This document shows, piece after piece, positions 19,710 to 31,006 of a DNA stretch of 64,000 nt. The notes under the pieces are model-generated. The model saw nothing but the letters and a program-made list of their open reading frames with translations, made no database searches and had not been told where the DNA came from. A program made the translations under genes and the position numbers. The stretch is from Holothuria scabra (Eukaryota; Echinodermata; Holothuroidea; Aspidochirotida; Holothuriidae), in contig CM074185.1 in assembly GCA_037179385.1 (NCBI GenBank), forward strand, positions 50,905,000 to 50,968,999, written 5' to 3'. The stretch's first letter is position 1. Every line of letters starts with the position of its first letter.

Positions 19710-21960
19710 TCTTCTTCTTCTTCTTCTTCAATAAAGGTGACACATCCAAAGGACATTCTTTCACCACGCATGCGTCGAGAGGCTAAATATGCCCAGTAAT
19801 ATAGGTGATAGGGTCCTTATGGACAGAGGCAACCCTCATTACATTCAGGGGGAGATGATGCCAATCCTTAATGGTTCGAGGCAAGAAGCTAAATTTATAA
19901 CAGTTAGTACTAGTATGTGGGAGACAGACATGAAGGTCATGCATTAAACGGGTTCTACGAGTAGGCCGCTGGAGACAATCAACAGGTAACTGAGCCAGGC
20001 CAAACATACCTTTGGAAAAAAGGATCAATCTACTTTTCCTCCGTCTTTCAGTTAAGGGCAGAAGGTTTAGTTCCTTAAGGAGCCTGGTCATTGAGCCTGG
20101 CTCCCTTGAATAGTCAGAGGCAATAAATCTAGCAGACCGTTTTTGTATACTCTCAAGCTTGTCGCGCAGGTAAACCTGGTGGGGGTCCCAAACACTACCG
20201 GCGTATTCCAGCACAGGCCGAAGGATTCCTTTATAAGCCATTAACTTGACATTACCAGGGCAGGAAGAAAGATTTCTATACAAAATACCAAGAATCTTAT
20301 TTCCCTTGTTACAGGTGTTTTGAATATGCTTCTCCCAGTTCAGATCTTTAGTGATGGTAATTCCAAGATACTTAATACTACCTACTCTCGGGAGCTCAAT
20401 CCTATTTAGAACATACCTAAAAAGTATGGGACTTTTTTCCGAGCAAAAGTAATAACGCTACACTTAGTGGGCTGAAATCTCATTCCCCACGTGGAAGCCC
20501 ACAGCCCCAACTGCTTGATATCATTCTGAAGTTTATGACAATCCTCATCGGACTCAATAATACGGTAACAGACACAATCATCTGCAAAAAGGCGAACCTT
20601 GGAAGAAACACCATCGACGATATCATTGATATGCACCAAGAAGAGAATCGGTCCAAGGACAGACCCCTGGGGAACTCCAGACAGAACTTGCATCGGGGGG
20701 AGACCGGGTTCCATTGACAACAACAGATTGTTTACGATCAACAAGAAAGTCATCAACCCAACGAAGAATCTGATTTGAAACACCAAGTGTATACAGCTTG
20801 GTCTTCAGCAGTTCATGAGGAACAGTATCGAAGGCCTTCTCAAAATCCAAGATAAACACATCGATTTGTTTATGGGCATCAAGGGAGGAAGCCCAGTCCT
20901 CAATTATCGACACAAGTTGTGTTTCGCAACTATGAGACTTACGAAAGGCGTGCTGGGTGGGAGAGAGTAAGTTGTGTATTTCAAAATGGTTCATAAGGTT
21001 TGAGGCAATAATATGTTCTAATAATTTACAGCAGACACATGTAAGAGAAACAGGCCTGTAATTACAAGGTAGGGAACTGTCACCTTTTTTGAAAATAGGG
21101 CAAACATTTGCAGTCTTCCAATCCTCTGGAATGCATCCTTTTGTAAGGGATTGCTGAAAGAGATGGCTTAGAACAGGTGCAAAATCAGTGGCAATCTCTC
21201 TCAGGACCCAAGGATGGATGCCATCTGGTCCCATGGCCTTATTGATTTTAAGACCATGCAGAAGCTTTTCAACGCCAAAGGTGGATATAGTTATATCACT
21301 CATTCTCTTACACGTGGGTCTGATGAGGGGAACAGTATGAAACACTGTTTTAGTAAATACACTACAGAACTGGTTATTGAGAGCACGAACTTTGTCCAAG
21401 ACAGTGACAGCTAGCTTATCATCGTTCTTAAGAGGGGGGAGATTATGCCTATCTTTCTTCTGACCATTAATATATCTCCAGAAGGGTTTGGCATCAGCTT
21501 TGATATCGCCGATCATTCCATTGATGTACTTTTTATGGGAGGTGTGAATCTCTCTTTTGATTTTAGTTCGCAGATGAGCCCATCTCCCATAAATACCAGT
21601 CTTCCGGGTTTTTTTAAAAAGGGCATGCAATCTGTTCCTACGCCTAACTAGCCTACGAATACTGTCGGTTATCCATGGGAGAGATTTTCTGGATTTGGCC
21701 AATCTAGTTGGAATATTATCCTTCGCAGTTCTTTCAAGAAAGGACTTAATGAGTTGCCAATTTTCTTCCACAGTACGATTATCTTGCCCCCCGTTAAAAT
21801 AGGTAGATGAGAAACCCCGTGTGTCCTACCTCATAGCAACAAAATTCCCCTTAGAGTACTGTAAAATGAGCCTCTCTAAAAGAAAAGGCCAAATACTCAA
21901 CTTTACTTTTACTGTGTGTAGTTTGCTGGGTTTTCTAATTGTCTTACTTACAAGAGATTA
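19710..21960 (-). pseudogene. 5'-truncated, frameshifted CR1/Jockey-type LINE (reverse transcriptase)
   Basis: Read 5' to 3' on the minus strand. An end-of-endonuclease/linker region (about 21955-21780; WPFLLERL, YSKGNFVAMR) is broken by an in-frame TAG at 21827-21829. The RT follows with PWITDSIRRLVRRRNRLH, KAMGPDGIHPWVLRE, CNYRPVSLT, LDFEKAFDTVPHELL, SGVPQGSVLGPILFLVHIND and the catalytic LFADDC block. The thumb/C-terminal part includes VLEYAGSVWDPH. Two frameshifts sit in homopolymers: G6 at 20695-20700 and T6 at 20433-20438. The 3' end is a (GAA)n tail on the minus strand (CTTCTT at 19710-19729). The motif set is that of CR1/Jockey-clade non-LTR elements. The apurinic endonuclease domain is missing, so it is a dead copy. 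No target duplication was recognised. Confidence 0.93.
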
Positions 21961-22451
21961 AATAGCATTTCAAGTCACTTGGTAATTTTGGCTGCATAAA
22001 ACAAGTAGGCCTATGGGAACGAATACTGTGTACACCCTACTACACCTAGGGTAGGTTGTAGGAGCCAAAGGTTCAGGCCCAATGCACAATCCAGTCAACG
22101 ATGGCCGAGTAGCCTAGGCTATGGAATTTTTGGGAGATAATTCATGTAAAGCAAGCCCTACCTCAAACTGAGGTGAATAGACCACTGAAGAGAGATGACT
22201 AGACTGAATAGCCAGGAGTAAATAGGATCAGCTGGTGTCTATTCGCTTCAATTTGAGGCAGGGCTTACATTAAGTGTATACCATTTTCGGTGTCACCAAA
22301 ATACACTTGCACAGAACTTTGCAACAATGCTTCCAAGTGATCCCTAGAAATTGTAGCTAACTTTCAGGCCTAGGGCCAGTAATACTATAATTTAGGCTAG
22401 GCTACCTCCTTGTTTTAAACTTATTTTGGACAAAAATAGTGGGCAAATGCC
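21961..22451. other. Intergenic stretch
   Basis: An imperfect inverted pair, GCAAGCCCTACCTCAAACTG (22152-22171) against CAATTTGAGGCAGGGCTTAC (about 22249-22268), brackets about 110 bp and may be an old foldback. No gene. Confidence 0.5.
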
Positions 22452-22455
22452 TTAA

Positions 22456-22709
22456 AGGGCAGGAGCAGTCATCCCAAATTGAAGAAGTGTAGTAGACTGT
22501 CACTTTTCATGATTGGCTGTTGGGAGTCATGTGACAATGTTTTTTCTCTTCAAATGTGAAATTTAACAGAAATAACTGCTTGGTTTACCTTGAATGTGCA
22601 ATAGTAAAGTCATAAAATGTAATTAAAGATACTTTGAAGAGAAATAGGATGAAGATAGAGTTACTTAGCTTTTTCTTGAAAATAAGTTTGGGGGGACTGC
22701 TCTTTACCT
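22456..22709. mobile_element. TTAA-MITE, family B copy 1
   Basis: 254 bp between TTAA 22452-22455 and 22710-22713. Ends AGGGCAGGAGCAGTC and GACTGCTCTTTACCT are inverted repeats. Same length as copy 2 and in the opposite orientation (internal ATGATTGGCTGTTGGGAGTC here; its complement in copies 2 and 3). Confidence 0.9.
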
Positions 22710-22713
22710 TTAA

Positions 22714-23564
22714 GCTGGATTAATTTAGACAAATTTGAGTGGCGTCAATTCAGTTCTTAAACACTGGTTCAGTGGTTTGTTGGGTGTTTCACAGTTTACA
22801 TATGTCAAGTGCAGTTTCACTACAAATTTAGTACAATTTTGGTCTTTAGGAAAAACATTTTCTGCACATGATAATGGGATAACATCTTAAATGCAACCCA
22901 GCAAGATGTAGGACAAGATCCCACTCTACTTCAAGTTTAACAACGTAAACATGCAAATGGATTGGCTAGGCTTAAACAACTGTACAGCCGTCAGCGGAGG
23001 AGCCTAACGTGGTAAATAATTGAAGTAGCGTTCGGCTAAGAGCAAAGTTTGTGAAATGGGATTAGGAAGACAACCGGTAGTAAAGGTTATATTTTAACGA
23101 TAAAAGAAATGTTTAATTGCAAAAAAACACTGCCTCATTATGTGGAAAACCCGTTTTGTCAAGAAACTGGGAGAACATGCAGTAAAAGCGGTGCTAAAAT
23201 CGTCATTATAACTATTTTAGGGAAATACTTCATATTTATTATTCACCTGCAACACCACGAGAGTAAAAGAACGTGATATCAATAGCGCAGCCAGGTTGTA
23301 CTGAGTCGAGTTAGGGTTACTAAGACGTGAAGAACTATTTTCCAGCAGAACGAATACACATGCTTCTTTACGGCAGGATTACTCTTGCATCATGCAGTGT
23401 TCGAGGAAGGGTAACCCTTCTGTCGAAGGTATGGGTAACTCTGCCTTGTTTATTAAGGCAGAGTTACCGAACCTCCAAACCCCAAAGCCAGGACGAGTTG
23501 GCCCGGTGTTTCTTGTACTACAAAAGAGGGTGAAAAGTGTCAACGATGAAAATTGTTGGCATTG
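22714..23564. other. Intergenic stretch
   Basis: No gene recognised. A short inverted pair, GGGTAACTCTGCCTT / AAGGCAGAGTTACC (23428-23467), could form a stem-loop. Confidence 0.5.
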
Positions 23565-23568
23565 TTAA

Positions 23569-23865
23569 AGGCATATTTTCATCATCCCAAACAGTTCCAA
23601 TTCTCCCAACCTACTTACTTCTAGCCCCTCCCACATTTACCTAAAACTCATCTTTATCCAGACGCAATCCTAGTTTATTGCTTCATGGCTTGTCCCAGTG
23701 GCCATACAAGTCCATGTGTAATCTAGACACTATCGGTGCCCATGTAGCTGTGTAATTTAGCTATGATGCATTGTTTGAATGTGATGCCAATCAAAGAGCT
23801 GTACCAATTGAGAGTTTTGATATATGTATACTGAAACTGTAGTTTGGGGTGACGAATGCCTGCCT
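23569..23865. mobile_element. TTAA-MITE, family C copy
   Basis: 297 bp between TTAA 23565-23568 and 23866-23869, ends AGGCATATTTTC and AATGCCTGCCT. Clearly homologous and inverted to 3772-4069. Confidence 0.88.
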
Positions 23866-24147
23866 TTAAAAAAGTGAATCGATGTCAGCCTTGGTGTTTT
23901 GGTAAATCCTGAAGGGTCAAATTTATTTGACCAATTTAACTCATAGATATATGAGTTTAAACAGTGGCGTAGGAAGCAATATGACGGAAAGTGGGGGTTG
24001 TTCTTTTCCACGAGCAAGAACAATTAAAAAATATATATATATTTAAAAAAAACTGATTTTTTTTTTTTTCAAATTGTACCGTATTTGAAACGTAATTTGC
24101 GGCGTGCGGCGTGCGGAGCGCCGAAAATGGTCCTTTTTTACACAAGT

Positions 24148-24333
24148 TAAAAAAGAGTGATCATTGCAGGCACTCGTGGAGGAGTGAATTTTCCCTTTAC
24201 CTGTAGTGAATTTAACTCTTTTTGGAGTGAATTTCACCCCTTTTGGAGTGAATTATCACTCTAATAGAGTGAATTTACACTTGTCACACTATCAAACAGT
24301 GACTAAGTTCACTCTTTTACTTTTAGAGTGTTG
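24148..24333. mobile_element. AGAGTGAA foldback element, half copy
   Basis: Contains GAGTGATCATTGCAGGCACT, then repeated GAGTGAATTT/TTTCACTC-type blocks, ending TTTTAGAGTGT. It matches the right half of 27429-27832. Confidence 0.8.
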
Positions 24334-24589
24334 CTCATCCCCAACACCTCACCCAAAGGAAGTCTGGTTAAGCCACTGACTAGTATCAGGGAGGACGTGT
24401 TTCTCCTAACACCTCCCTGCTAGTATACTGGTACTCGGTGGCACCGCGCAAATGTGAAATGATATAAACAAAAAAAAAATAAAAAAAAAGTTGCTAAGCT
24501 TGGAGCTAGATCAACCGCAAAATCAAATAATATACCTCTCCTGGGACTTTATTTTTCACCCAGAGATATGCTTAAACCTTAGAGCTTCC

Positions 24590-24775
24590 GGGGGCTAGCT
24601 TCTCTCCCTGTGCCCCACACTGGGCCCTAAGGTAGGCCCCTGGGCCCCACCAGCAAGACCTTCCCGCACGGTTTCGAGTTGCGTGCGAAAATCTTTGCCC
24701 CTGCAGTATTTTTCTTTGCCCTCAGTTGCCCCCTCCCCCGCCAATTTGACATTCTGGCGCCGCCGCTGTCGATTT
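24590..24775. repeat. G/C-rich repeat ending in TGGCGCCGCC
   Basis: On the minus strand it begins GGCGGCGCCAGAATGTCAAA and continues GGGGGAGGGGGCAACTGAGG. This resembles the many GTGGCG-start, G-rich repeat ends elsewhere in the window (29090, 35847, 36098, 50111), so it is probably a related MITE end. Low certainty. Confidence 0.4.
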
Positions 24776-24914
24776 CTAAAGAAAATAAAAGAGGACATGC
24801 TAATGAGTGGACGATGAAAAATTTGAACTCTATTCAGTCTAGTTATTTCAACACAATTAAGGTTAAAATACAATGCTTTCATCTAAACCGGGAACCGCCG
24901 TCACCTTAATGGTT

Positions 24915-25016
24915 TTTGTTGTTGTTGTTGTTGTGGTTGTTGTGGTTGTTGTTGTTGTTGCTGTTGTTGTTGTTGTTGTTGTTGCTGCTGCTGTTGTTGT
25001 TGTTGTTGTTGTTGTT
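24915..25016. repeat. (GTT)n / (GTTGCT) microsatellite
   Basis: About 34 trinucleotide units with a few GTG and GCT variants. It produces an artefactual leucine-rich open frame. Confidence 0.97.
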
Positions 25017-27428
25017 AAACTCGAAACGACTGTTTAATGGAAATAAGTCGCAACTGACTGGCTTCCCTCACATGGGACGGAATGCAAATGAACCCCAGAA
25101 GCATGCAGAAAACTAATTTCTGTAAGCTCCAAGTTAGGGAAAGGTAACAAGTTTCCGGAAATACCAAACGATATAGGCCGAAATTTGAATTAATCTTGAT
25201 GTATAGCGCTAAGTTGTTATTCTTAAATAAGAGTCAAAACGCGTCAAAAGAAATGATTTTTCTATAACGGCTGACAATGTTGAAGTAGTGCCTAAAATTC
25301 GTTTAGTACCACTCTCGATGAAGCAGACAATAAACTCCTTTGCACTGATATTTTATGCAGTAAAAGTCCTATTGAAACTAGATGAGTCCGAAAAATGCAC
25401 TAATGCCGGGTTTGATTAACTGGATTGTTTCAAGTTAGCTTCGAAGGAAGGGATTTCTGCAGGCTCCTTCCGAATAACTTTTCCAAGGCGATTAGTCCAA
25501 GATGCTGAAGTCTTGGGGTATAGCTTAATGTAGATTTCTAAACTCAGGTTTGAGTCATGGAGTAGCTCTTTTCTAAACTTGCTCTAAAATCAATCCTTGA
25601 ATAATATATCTTGGTTCTATTTTGTCTAACAATGTTAAACTTGGTTTCTTCAAACATTTTTTGCTGTAAATTTTCATAAACATAGTCACGTCACTATGAC
25701 GCTATTAAATGTAGCCTACATGATAAAGTCTGCACCCAAACCCTTCCACGTTTTTGGAAACGTTTTTGGGGTTGCACTTGCTAATAGTTTCATGAATATT
25801 TTTCAATTTTGGAATTAAACTGATCCCACATTTAAATTAGATAAAATTTGACGGGAAAGTATTGATAACAACAGGATCCTCTGATATTGTAGTGGCCGGG
25901 ATCTCTGTTTTTATTGATAACTAATTGGCCTTACTGTGTTTTTAAGTGGAAAGCCACTCTTGTTTAATTTGCAAGCGAAAGCCAGTCTGGAATGAGTATT
26001 CAAAGATTGTTGACTTCAGAACGCATCCCTTATGCCTCTTGGGTAGGCGTAATTGACCAACATAACGACTATTGTTCTTGCTTCGTGGTTCGATAGGAAG
26101 TTGAAGAAAGCCGACAGTGGTTCCTTCTATTACAGTAGCAGACCACTAATTCAATATTCCTTCTCGGAAAAAATATTGACTGACAAATGTAGTGTGTTAA
26201 AAGATTTTGGATGATATTTTCAATATCACTTGAAAGATATGATCAATGTTTGAAATGGAGTTTCATAGACAGTAAGCTGAAGTACAGACTGTGTAAAATT
26301 CAAGGTTGTGGGAAACAAACGTATCTGTCCTTCAATGCTCTCTAGCTCAAAGTGTCTCAAGAGCCCGCATGATGCTTTAATCAGAGGCAGCAGGTTCATA
26401 TTGAAAACTTACAGGACAGAGAAGTTGCTGATTCAGTGTGTAAGTAAATGGAGAACAGTAGCGTAAGTGGGGTGTCAAAAGTAGGGGCAGGGATAAAAAT
26501 AGAGTAAATGTACCGGCAACAGACACCAATACACCGACACTTGTCAAAAATAGCATCAACTCACAACAAGTCACATCCGTATCCGTGTGGTCGTAACCCC
26601 GCCCCTTCATCCACCCAAACATACCAGTAGCCAGAAACTAGTGACATATGTGGCACCGCAAAGGAGCACCTAAATGTTATATCAGTCTGTCAGTAATGTA
26701 ACTATCGCAAACTTGCTACCACAATGTAAAAACCAGTTTTCGTGAACCACTGATTACTTGACAGTTGTGGCAGACGACAGACAATGTACATATGCACTTG
26801 AAGAGCGCCAAAGTTCTTCACTAGCATGACTAATTAGAATTTAAACTCCATTCCCAATACTGAGACGTGAAAACAGGAAAAGTCTTCAAAGAAGAATTGA
26901 ACAACGCTATATAAGCCTATAGCCTATAATGACGATGTTACTGAGATTTTTCGGCAATTATACCCCGAGATTTCAGGTAAAGGCACTTTAAGTGCCTCAT
27001 TAGTGCGAGTCTAAAATTTCCAGTTTACAAATATTCCATTTCTGGAAGTTTCCAGAAGCCATGTTGTTGACATATAAGAAGTAGGTTTCCAGTCCTGTTC
27101 TGCCAAAGGGGCATTTCATAGTTCACACGGGCGGAGTGAAAAATACCAAAATGACACCAAAATTGATCAAATAGTAGTATAAATGGGCGGTATTTCTCCA
27201 GTTGTGGGTAACGTGATTGTTATCTCAACCCCATTGCTTATGTGAGGCATCACGCACAACTGCAATAGGTTCCATTTATTCTTTTTTAGGGTTCCTTGAA
27301 AGGTTTCATTTTATAAGTCTTTGTTAGGACCCGGCATGGGAACCGAACCGCTCACTTTCCGAGAGAGAAAGTCGGATGCTATCATCTGGGCCACACATTT
27401 GGTCAGCGCACCACGAAACGGGGACACT
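25017..27428. other. Intergenic stretch, nothing recognised
   Basis: 2.4 kb of non-repetitive-looking DNA without supported gene, RNA or element. Short frames only. Confidence 0.6.
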
Positions 27429-27832
27429 ACACTCTAAAATCAAAAGAGTGAACTTATTCACTCTTTGATCGAGTGAAAAGTGTAAATTCACTCCATCAGA
27501 GTGATAATTCACTCCAAGAGGAGTGAAGTTCCCTCCAAAAAGAGTGAAGTTCCCTCCAAAAAGAGTGAAATTCACTAGAGGAAGAGGGAAAATTCACTCT
27601 TCCACGAGTGCCTGCAATGATCGCTCTTTTTTTAAGAGAGATCACTGTGGGCACTCCGTCAAGAGTGAAACTTCGCTCGTTTTAAGGGAATTTCACTCTT
27701 TGTGGAGTGAACTTCACTCTTTTTGGAGGGCACTTCACTCCTCTTGGAGTGAATTATCACTCTAATGGAGGGAATTTACACTTTTCACTAGATCAAAGAG
27801 TGACTAAGTTCACTCCTTTGATTTTAGAGTGT
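27429..27832. mobile_element. AGAGTGAA foldback element, full-length
   Basis: About 404 bp, nearly all of it inverted repeat. The left end ACACTCTAAAATCAAAAGAG and the right end CTTTGATTTTAGAGTGTA are inverted, and the match continues inward for well over 100 bp. The centre has GATCGCTCTTTTTTTAAGAG, a short internal hairpin. The arms are built of degenerate AGAGTGAA/TTCACTCT blocks about 17-19 bp apart. The MKFPPKRVKF-like open frames are products of this repeat, not a protein. Confidence 0.88.
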
Positions 27833-28189
27833 AGCTACTATAAGAGAGTTCGGTAATTCGTTCGGGTGGCTGTGCACATGCGCACGTCCCCCAAATCTTC
27901 GGGATAAACAATCCAATCCTGCTTGCACCTTCAAAAAGTTTTCCAAAATTGAAATTGCATGAACTTTTGGTGACGTTAGTCTTTTTTAATCCAATGATAA
28001 CATAAAAAGAAATCATGAGTGTGGTTTTGTGCAGTGGACTTTGTCCAAATTGCCTTTTTGGTGTGGAAAGGAGCATTTTAGTAGTCTGCTGTAAAGTAGG
28101 GCTGAGTCCCTACTTTTGTTCGGGTTGGCTATTCAAATTTATGTTTAATTTTGTATGCACGCGCTGCACGAAAACAGTGTGGTTAGTTA

Positions 28190-28465
28190 GATGAGACTTA
28201 ACGACACACCAACACGAATGTTCATAGTGTCAGTCAACTCGATAAAAAATCAAGTATAGTACTTTTTCTAAAGTCCTCCCGACCCTCTGGCAAAGGGCAG
28301 TTCGGCGAAACCAAAACTTTCAATGCTTCCCGAAGAAGCCCTTACGTGCAGTCAAGTATGGTTCAAGTACAAGTTTGGTTTCCCTTTATGTCGCCTCTTA
28401 CGAAAGACGGGAAATGCAGTGGATTTATTCTACAACCCCCAGTCCAAAGGGGATGCACGAAAACA
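28190..28465 (+). mobile_element. SINE-like repeat, family M copy 1
   Basis: Shares GACTTAACGACACACCAACA at its 5' part and a 3' block GTCGCCTCTTACGAAAGACG...TATTCTACAACCCCCAG with 48303-48495. Family L (28270-28350) is embedded. The GTCGCCTCTTACGA block resembles conserved central domains of metazoan SINE superfamilies (memory-based inference). Confidence 0.6.
28270..28350 (+). repeat. Family L conserved block
   Basis: AAGTCCTCCCGACCCTCTGG, then CAAAGGGC..TTCGGCGAAACC. The same block recurs at five other places in the window. Confidence 0.75.
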
Positions 28466-28680
28466 AGGGAACGCCGTACACCTTGTGCTGAGCTCGGTTG
28501 TGTATCCCACGCTGTGCCTCACAATTCCATGCGCCAACGAATAACCGAACTACCTTTAAGGCTGGCATTTGCTTGCGCCTACCCCTAAACCACAAGTTGT
28601 AATAGAAACCTTCCGCTAAACCACAAGCTGCAATAGAAAAATGTGTTTTGAAGTGGGTGACGTTTATGGCAAGCGAAATG

Positions 28681-28920
28681 TCCAATAATTAGAAAAACCA
28701 AGTTTATCGGTCGAAAAACCAAGTTTATCGATCAAAACCATGTGTTTCGCCGATAAACTTGGTTTTTCGACCCATAAACTTGGTGTTTCGACCGATAAAC
28801 CTGGTTTTTCGACCGATAAACTTGGTTTTTCTAATTATTGAACAAACTGTATCGAAAAACCAAGTTTATCGATCGAAAAACCAAGATTCTCGATTGTTTC
28901 GAAAAACTTGGTTTTTCGAT
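28681..28920. repeat. Inverted array of 21-bp units (hairpin-forming)
   Basis: A 21-bp unit containing AAAACCAAGTTTATCG is repeated in one orientation, then in the other (CGATAAACTTGGTTTT). The outer tips CCAATAATTAG (28682) and CTAATTATTG (28831) are also inverted, giving a hairpin of about 50-bp arms at 28681-28842. A second smaller hairpin of the same unit follows at 28851-28920. Confidence 0.9.
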
Positions 28921-29089
28921 TACCATGGTGATTTGCCGGTACTACTTTCTGTGACCACGGCATGCTAGATGGCGGCTCCTTCAAAATGATTGATACGTAT
29001 CATATTGCATAGCTTACGTCCGTAACTTCCAAAAAGAACATCATCAAGAAAAAATAATGGAATTCAGGTTGGCCAAAATCAGTGGCGTA

Positions 29090-29125
29090 ATCAGACCTGA
29101 CTGTCCGGGGGGGGGGGGGGGGCAA
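29090..29125. repeat. G-homopolymer and GTGGCGTAA repeat end
   Basis: AGTGGCGTAATCAGACC, then at least 14 G. This is the same style of end as 35847 and 36098. Confidence 0.55.
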
Positions 29126-29224
29126 TTGCATAGAGGTTTCCCGATTTTGTACTAGTTGAACTGTTGAGATGATGTACACTGTGTTAGTTTGTGGGTGTCT
29201 TAGAGCCTCAAGGGAAGTGTTGTG

Positions 29225-29300
29225 TTAAGTGGCGTCGGAAGCAAAAAATCGCGACCCCTCAGACAGTCGGAAATGGTATGTCTCGAGCTTTTAAGTAGTA
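29225..29300 (+). repeat. Family H repeat fragment
   Basis: GCGACCCCTCAGACAGTCGG, then AAATGGTATG...GCTTTTAAG, like 35600-35660 and, inverted, 36490-36535. Confidence 0.5.
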
Positions 29301-29769
29301 GCTCAGTTTTCCGATTTTTCTTGCAGATATGAACACCACTGTAATAGGGATGCATTACGGCGCGCCAAGCGCGCCGAAATTTCTGCCGTTTTGAGACAAT
29401 AATATGTTGATATGGAGCTTGCATAGCAATAAGCTTTCTGGGTTTCCTATGAGGAAGTTTAAAGAATTGGGAGGATTACTGACGAATACAGTCGTTCCAA
29501 GAACCATGTGATTGAAATATCCCTCAAGTAATATGCCTCAACGTGTCATGAAACCAGAGACATTCTTAAAAAAATTATCTGTATTGATGGTTAACTCCTT
29601 TTATTTTACAAAGACTTACAAAGTAGCAAAACCAACAAGGTACAGATTGAAAACACTGTAACAAGTCCATAGAGCGACTGCTATACTTCGCATTCGCTCG
29701 TAAAAACTAGAGACATTAACGCAATGTAGTTGGGAAATGAACGGTAAAAACTCATTGCCGTAGGTTTTA

Positions 29770-29998
29770 GTCCATACATAGTCATGTGGTTAGAGCACCT
29801 GACCTGCAGTCGGAAGGTCTGGAGTTCGGGGCCTGGCCGGGTCACACTGAAGACTTTAAAACTGGAACGTACTGCCATTGAGCCTGTTCAGCATTAGCAA
29901 TGGAGTAGGAAAAACAAAACAGTGATCCGCAACTAGAAAAAAGGCCGTAAACGGACCGACTAATGCCAGTTGGTTACCAAATGGAAAGTAAAATTCCA
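29770..29998 (+). mobile_element. tRNA-derived SINE (SINE-TAAC family), tail lost
   Basis: A box CATGTGGTTAGAGCACCTG, B-box region GGAGTTCGGGGCC, body AAGACTTTAAAACTGGAACG and GCAATGGAGTAGGAAAAACA. It ends at about AAAATTCCATC without the TAAC repeats. Confidence 0.85.
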
Positions 29999-30544
29999 TC
30001 ACTGAGTCCACATAGTCCAATTTCATTTGGAATCGAGCGCCACCGTTTCCGGAGAAGAGCGTCTTACCAAGTCTAACACATTGCCATATTGTCTACATAA
30101 ATTTGGAGTTTATTAATTATATTACTTATAAAGCCGAATGACTTGCGATTTTAAGTGCAACTTGGTGGGGAGGGATGGGGCATGGAGCACATCCTTTCTT
30201 CCGCTTTTCATTATCGGAGCTTTATCTTGTATTGTCTTTTACACGCCCGTGACTTGACCCCAATGCGTGAATGTTCCACATTATAAACCCTGATGTACAG
30301 ATCCACCACATACAGTGTCAGTAGAACAAAACAGGGTCCACTGGAGCAATTTGGGAGAATTTATGGGCCGAGAAGTTGGTCACCCTATAGGCATATCAAG
30401 GTTTCAGTGAGTAATAAGGCCTTTTTGGAGATAACGCTTCACCCATCATTCAAATTGCACTTTGCCCAAAAAATTAACCCTCTTCGTGAACTAAAAAGAA
30501 AATGAAACGCTTTCGCTCGCGCATTATTTCACTACAGCACTTCA

Positions 30545-30785
30545 TTGTCACAATTGAATTACCGTTCATAGACCTTATGCATTGACGACACACTGACGTC
30601 ATCCTTAGGAGCAAACGGTGGGACACGTACGCGGCCGCACGCATAAGAATTTGCCTTGCACGTGCATTGCAGACTATGTGCGTGTTCGATTGGTTGACAA
30701 ATTAGCTGTCTGCGTTTGCCGCTGCTGGTTTGCTCTGCCCCCAAAGGAGGGTGTATTTTGCTCTGTTACAACTTATGCATAAAGT
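30545..30785. repeat. Family K inverted-repeat element, copy 1
   Basis: Begins CATAGACCTTATGCATTGAC and ends with the roughly inverted ACTTATGCATAAAGTCTACT. CATCCTTAGGAGCAAAC near the left is mirrored by GCCCCCAAAGGAGGG near the right. The core ATTGGTTGACAAATTAGCTG is shared with 44120-44342. Confidence 0.75.
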
Positions 30786-30956
30786 CTACTGGCCTGGTAC
30801 TATTTCTCACCACACGCGAGAGAGATGGGGATTGGCGCAATATGTGCATCCAGTCTTTATCACACACGAAACTATAAAGTAGAGTCTTGGAGAGATGGCG
30901 TATATATCATATTTTATAAGCAACGCAACCAGAATCGAACAATGAAGAATAAGAAG

Positions 30957-31006
30957 GGGTTTTCGCCCCTTGGCTCTTCGCCAGAGAGTTGAGGGGACTT
31001 TTAGAA
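30957..31006 (-). repeat. Family L conserved block
   Basis: On the minus strand AAAAGTCCCCTCAACTCTCT, then GGCGAAGAGCCAAGGGGCGA. Almost identical to 49060-49110. Confidence 0.75.

Noticed and set aside
24916..25116. Leucine-rich open frame
   Set aside because: Translation of the (GTT)n microsatellite.
27523..27765. Open frames reading KFPPKRVKFPPKRVKF, also at 49648-49944 (minus)
   Set aside because: Produced by the AGAGTGAA foldback repeat, found in both orientations; not a conserved protein.
29770..29850. Possible tRNA gene
   Set aside because: A and B boxes belong to the SINE head; acceptor stem not formed and the SINE body follows.
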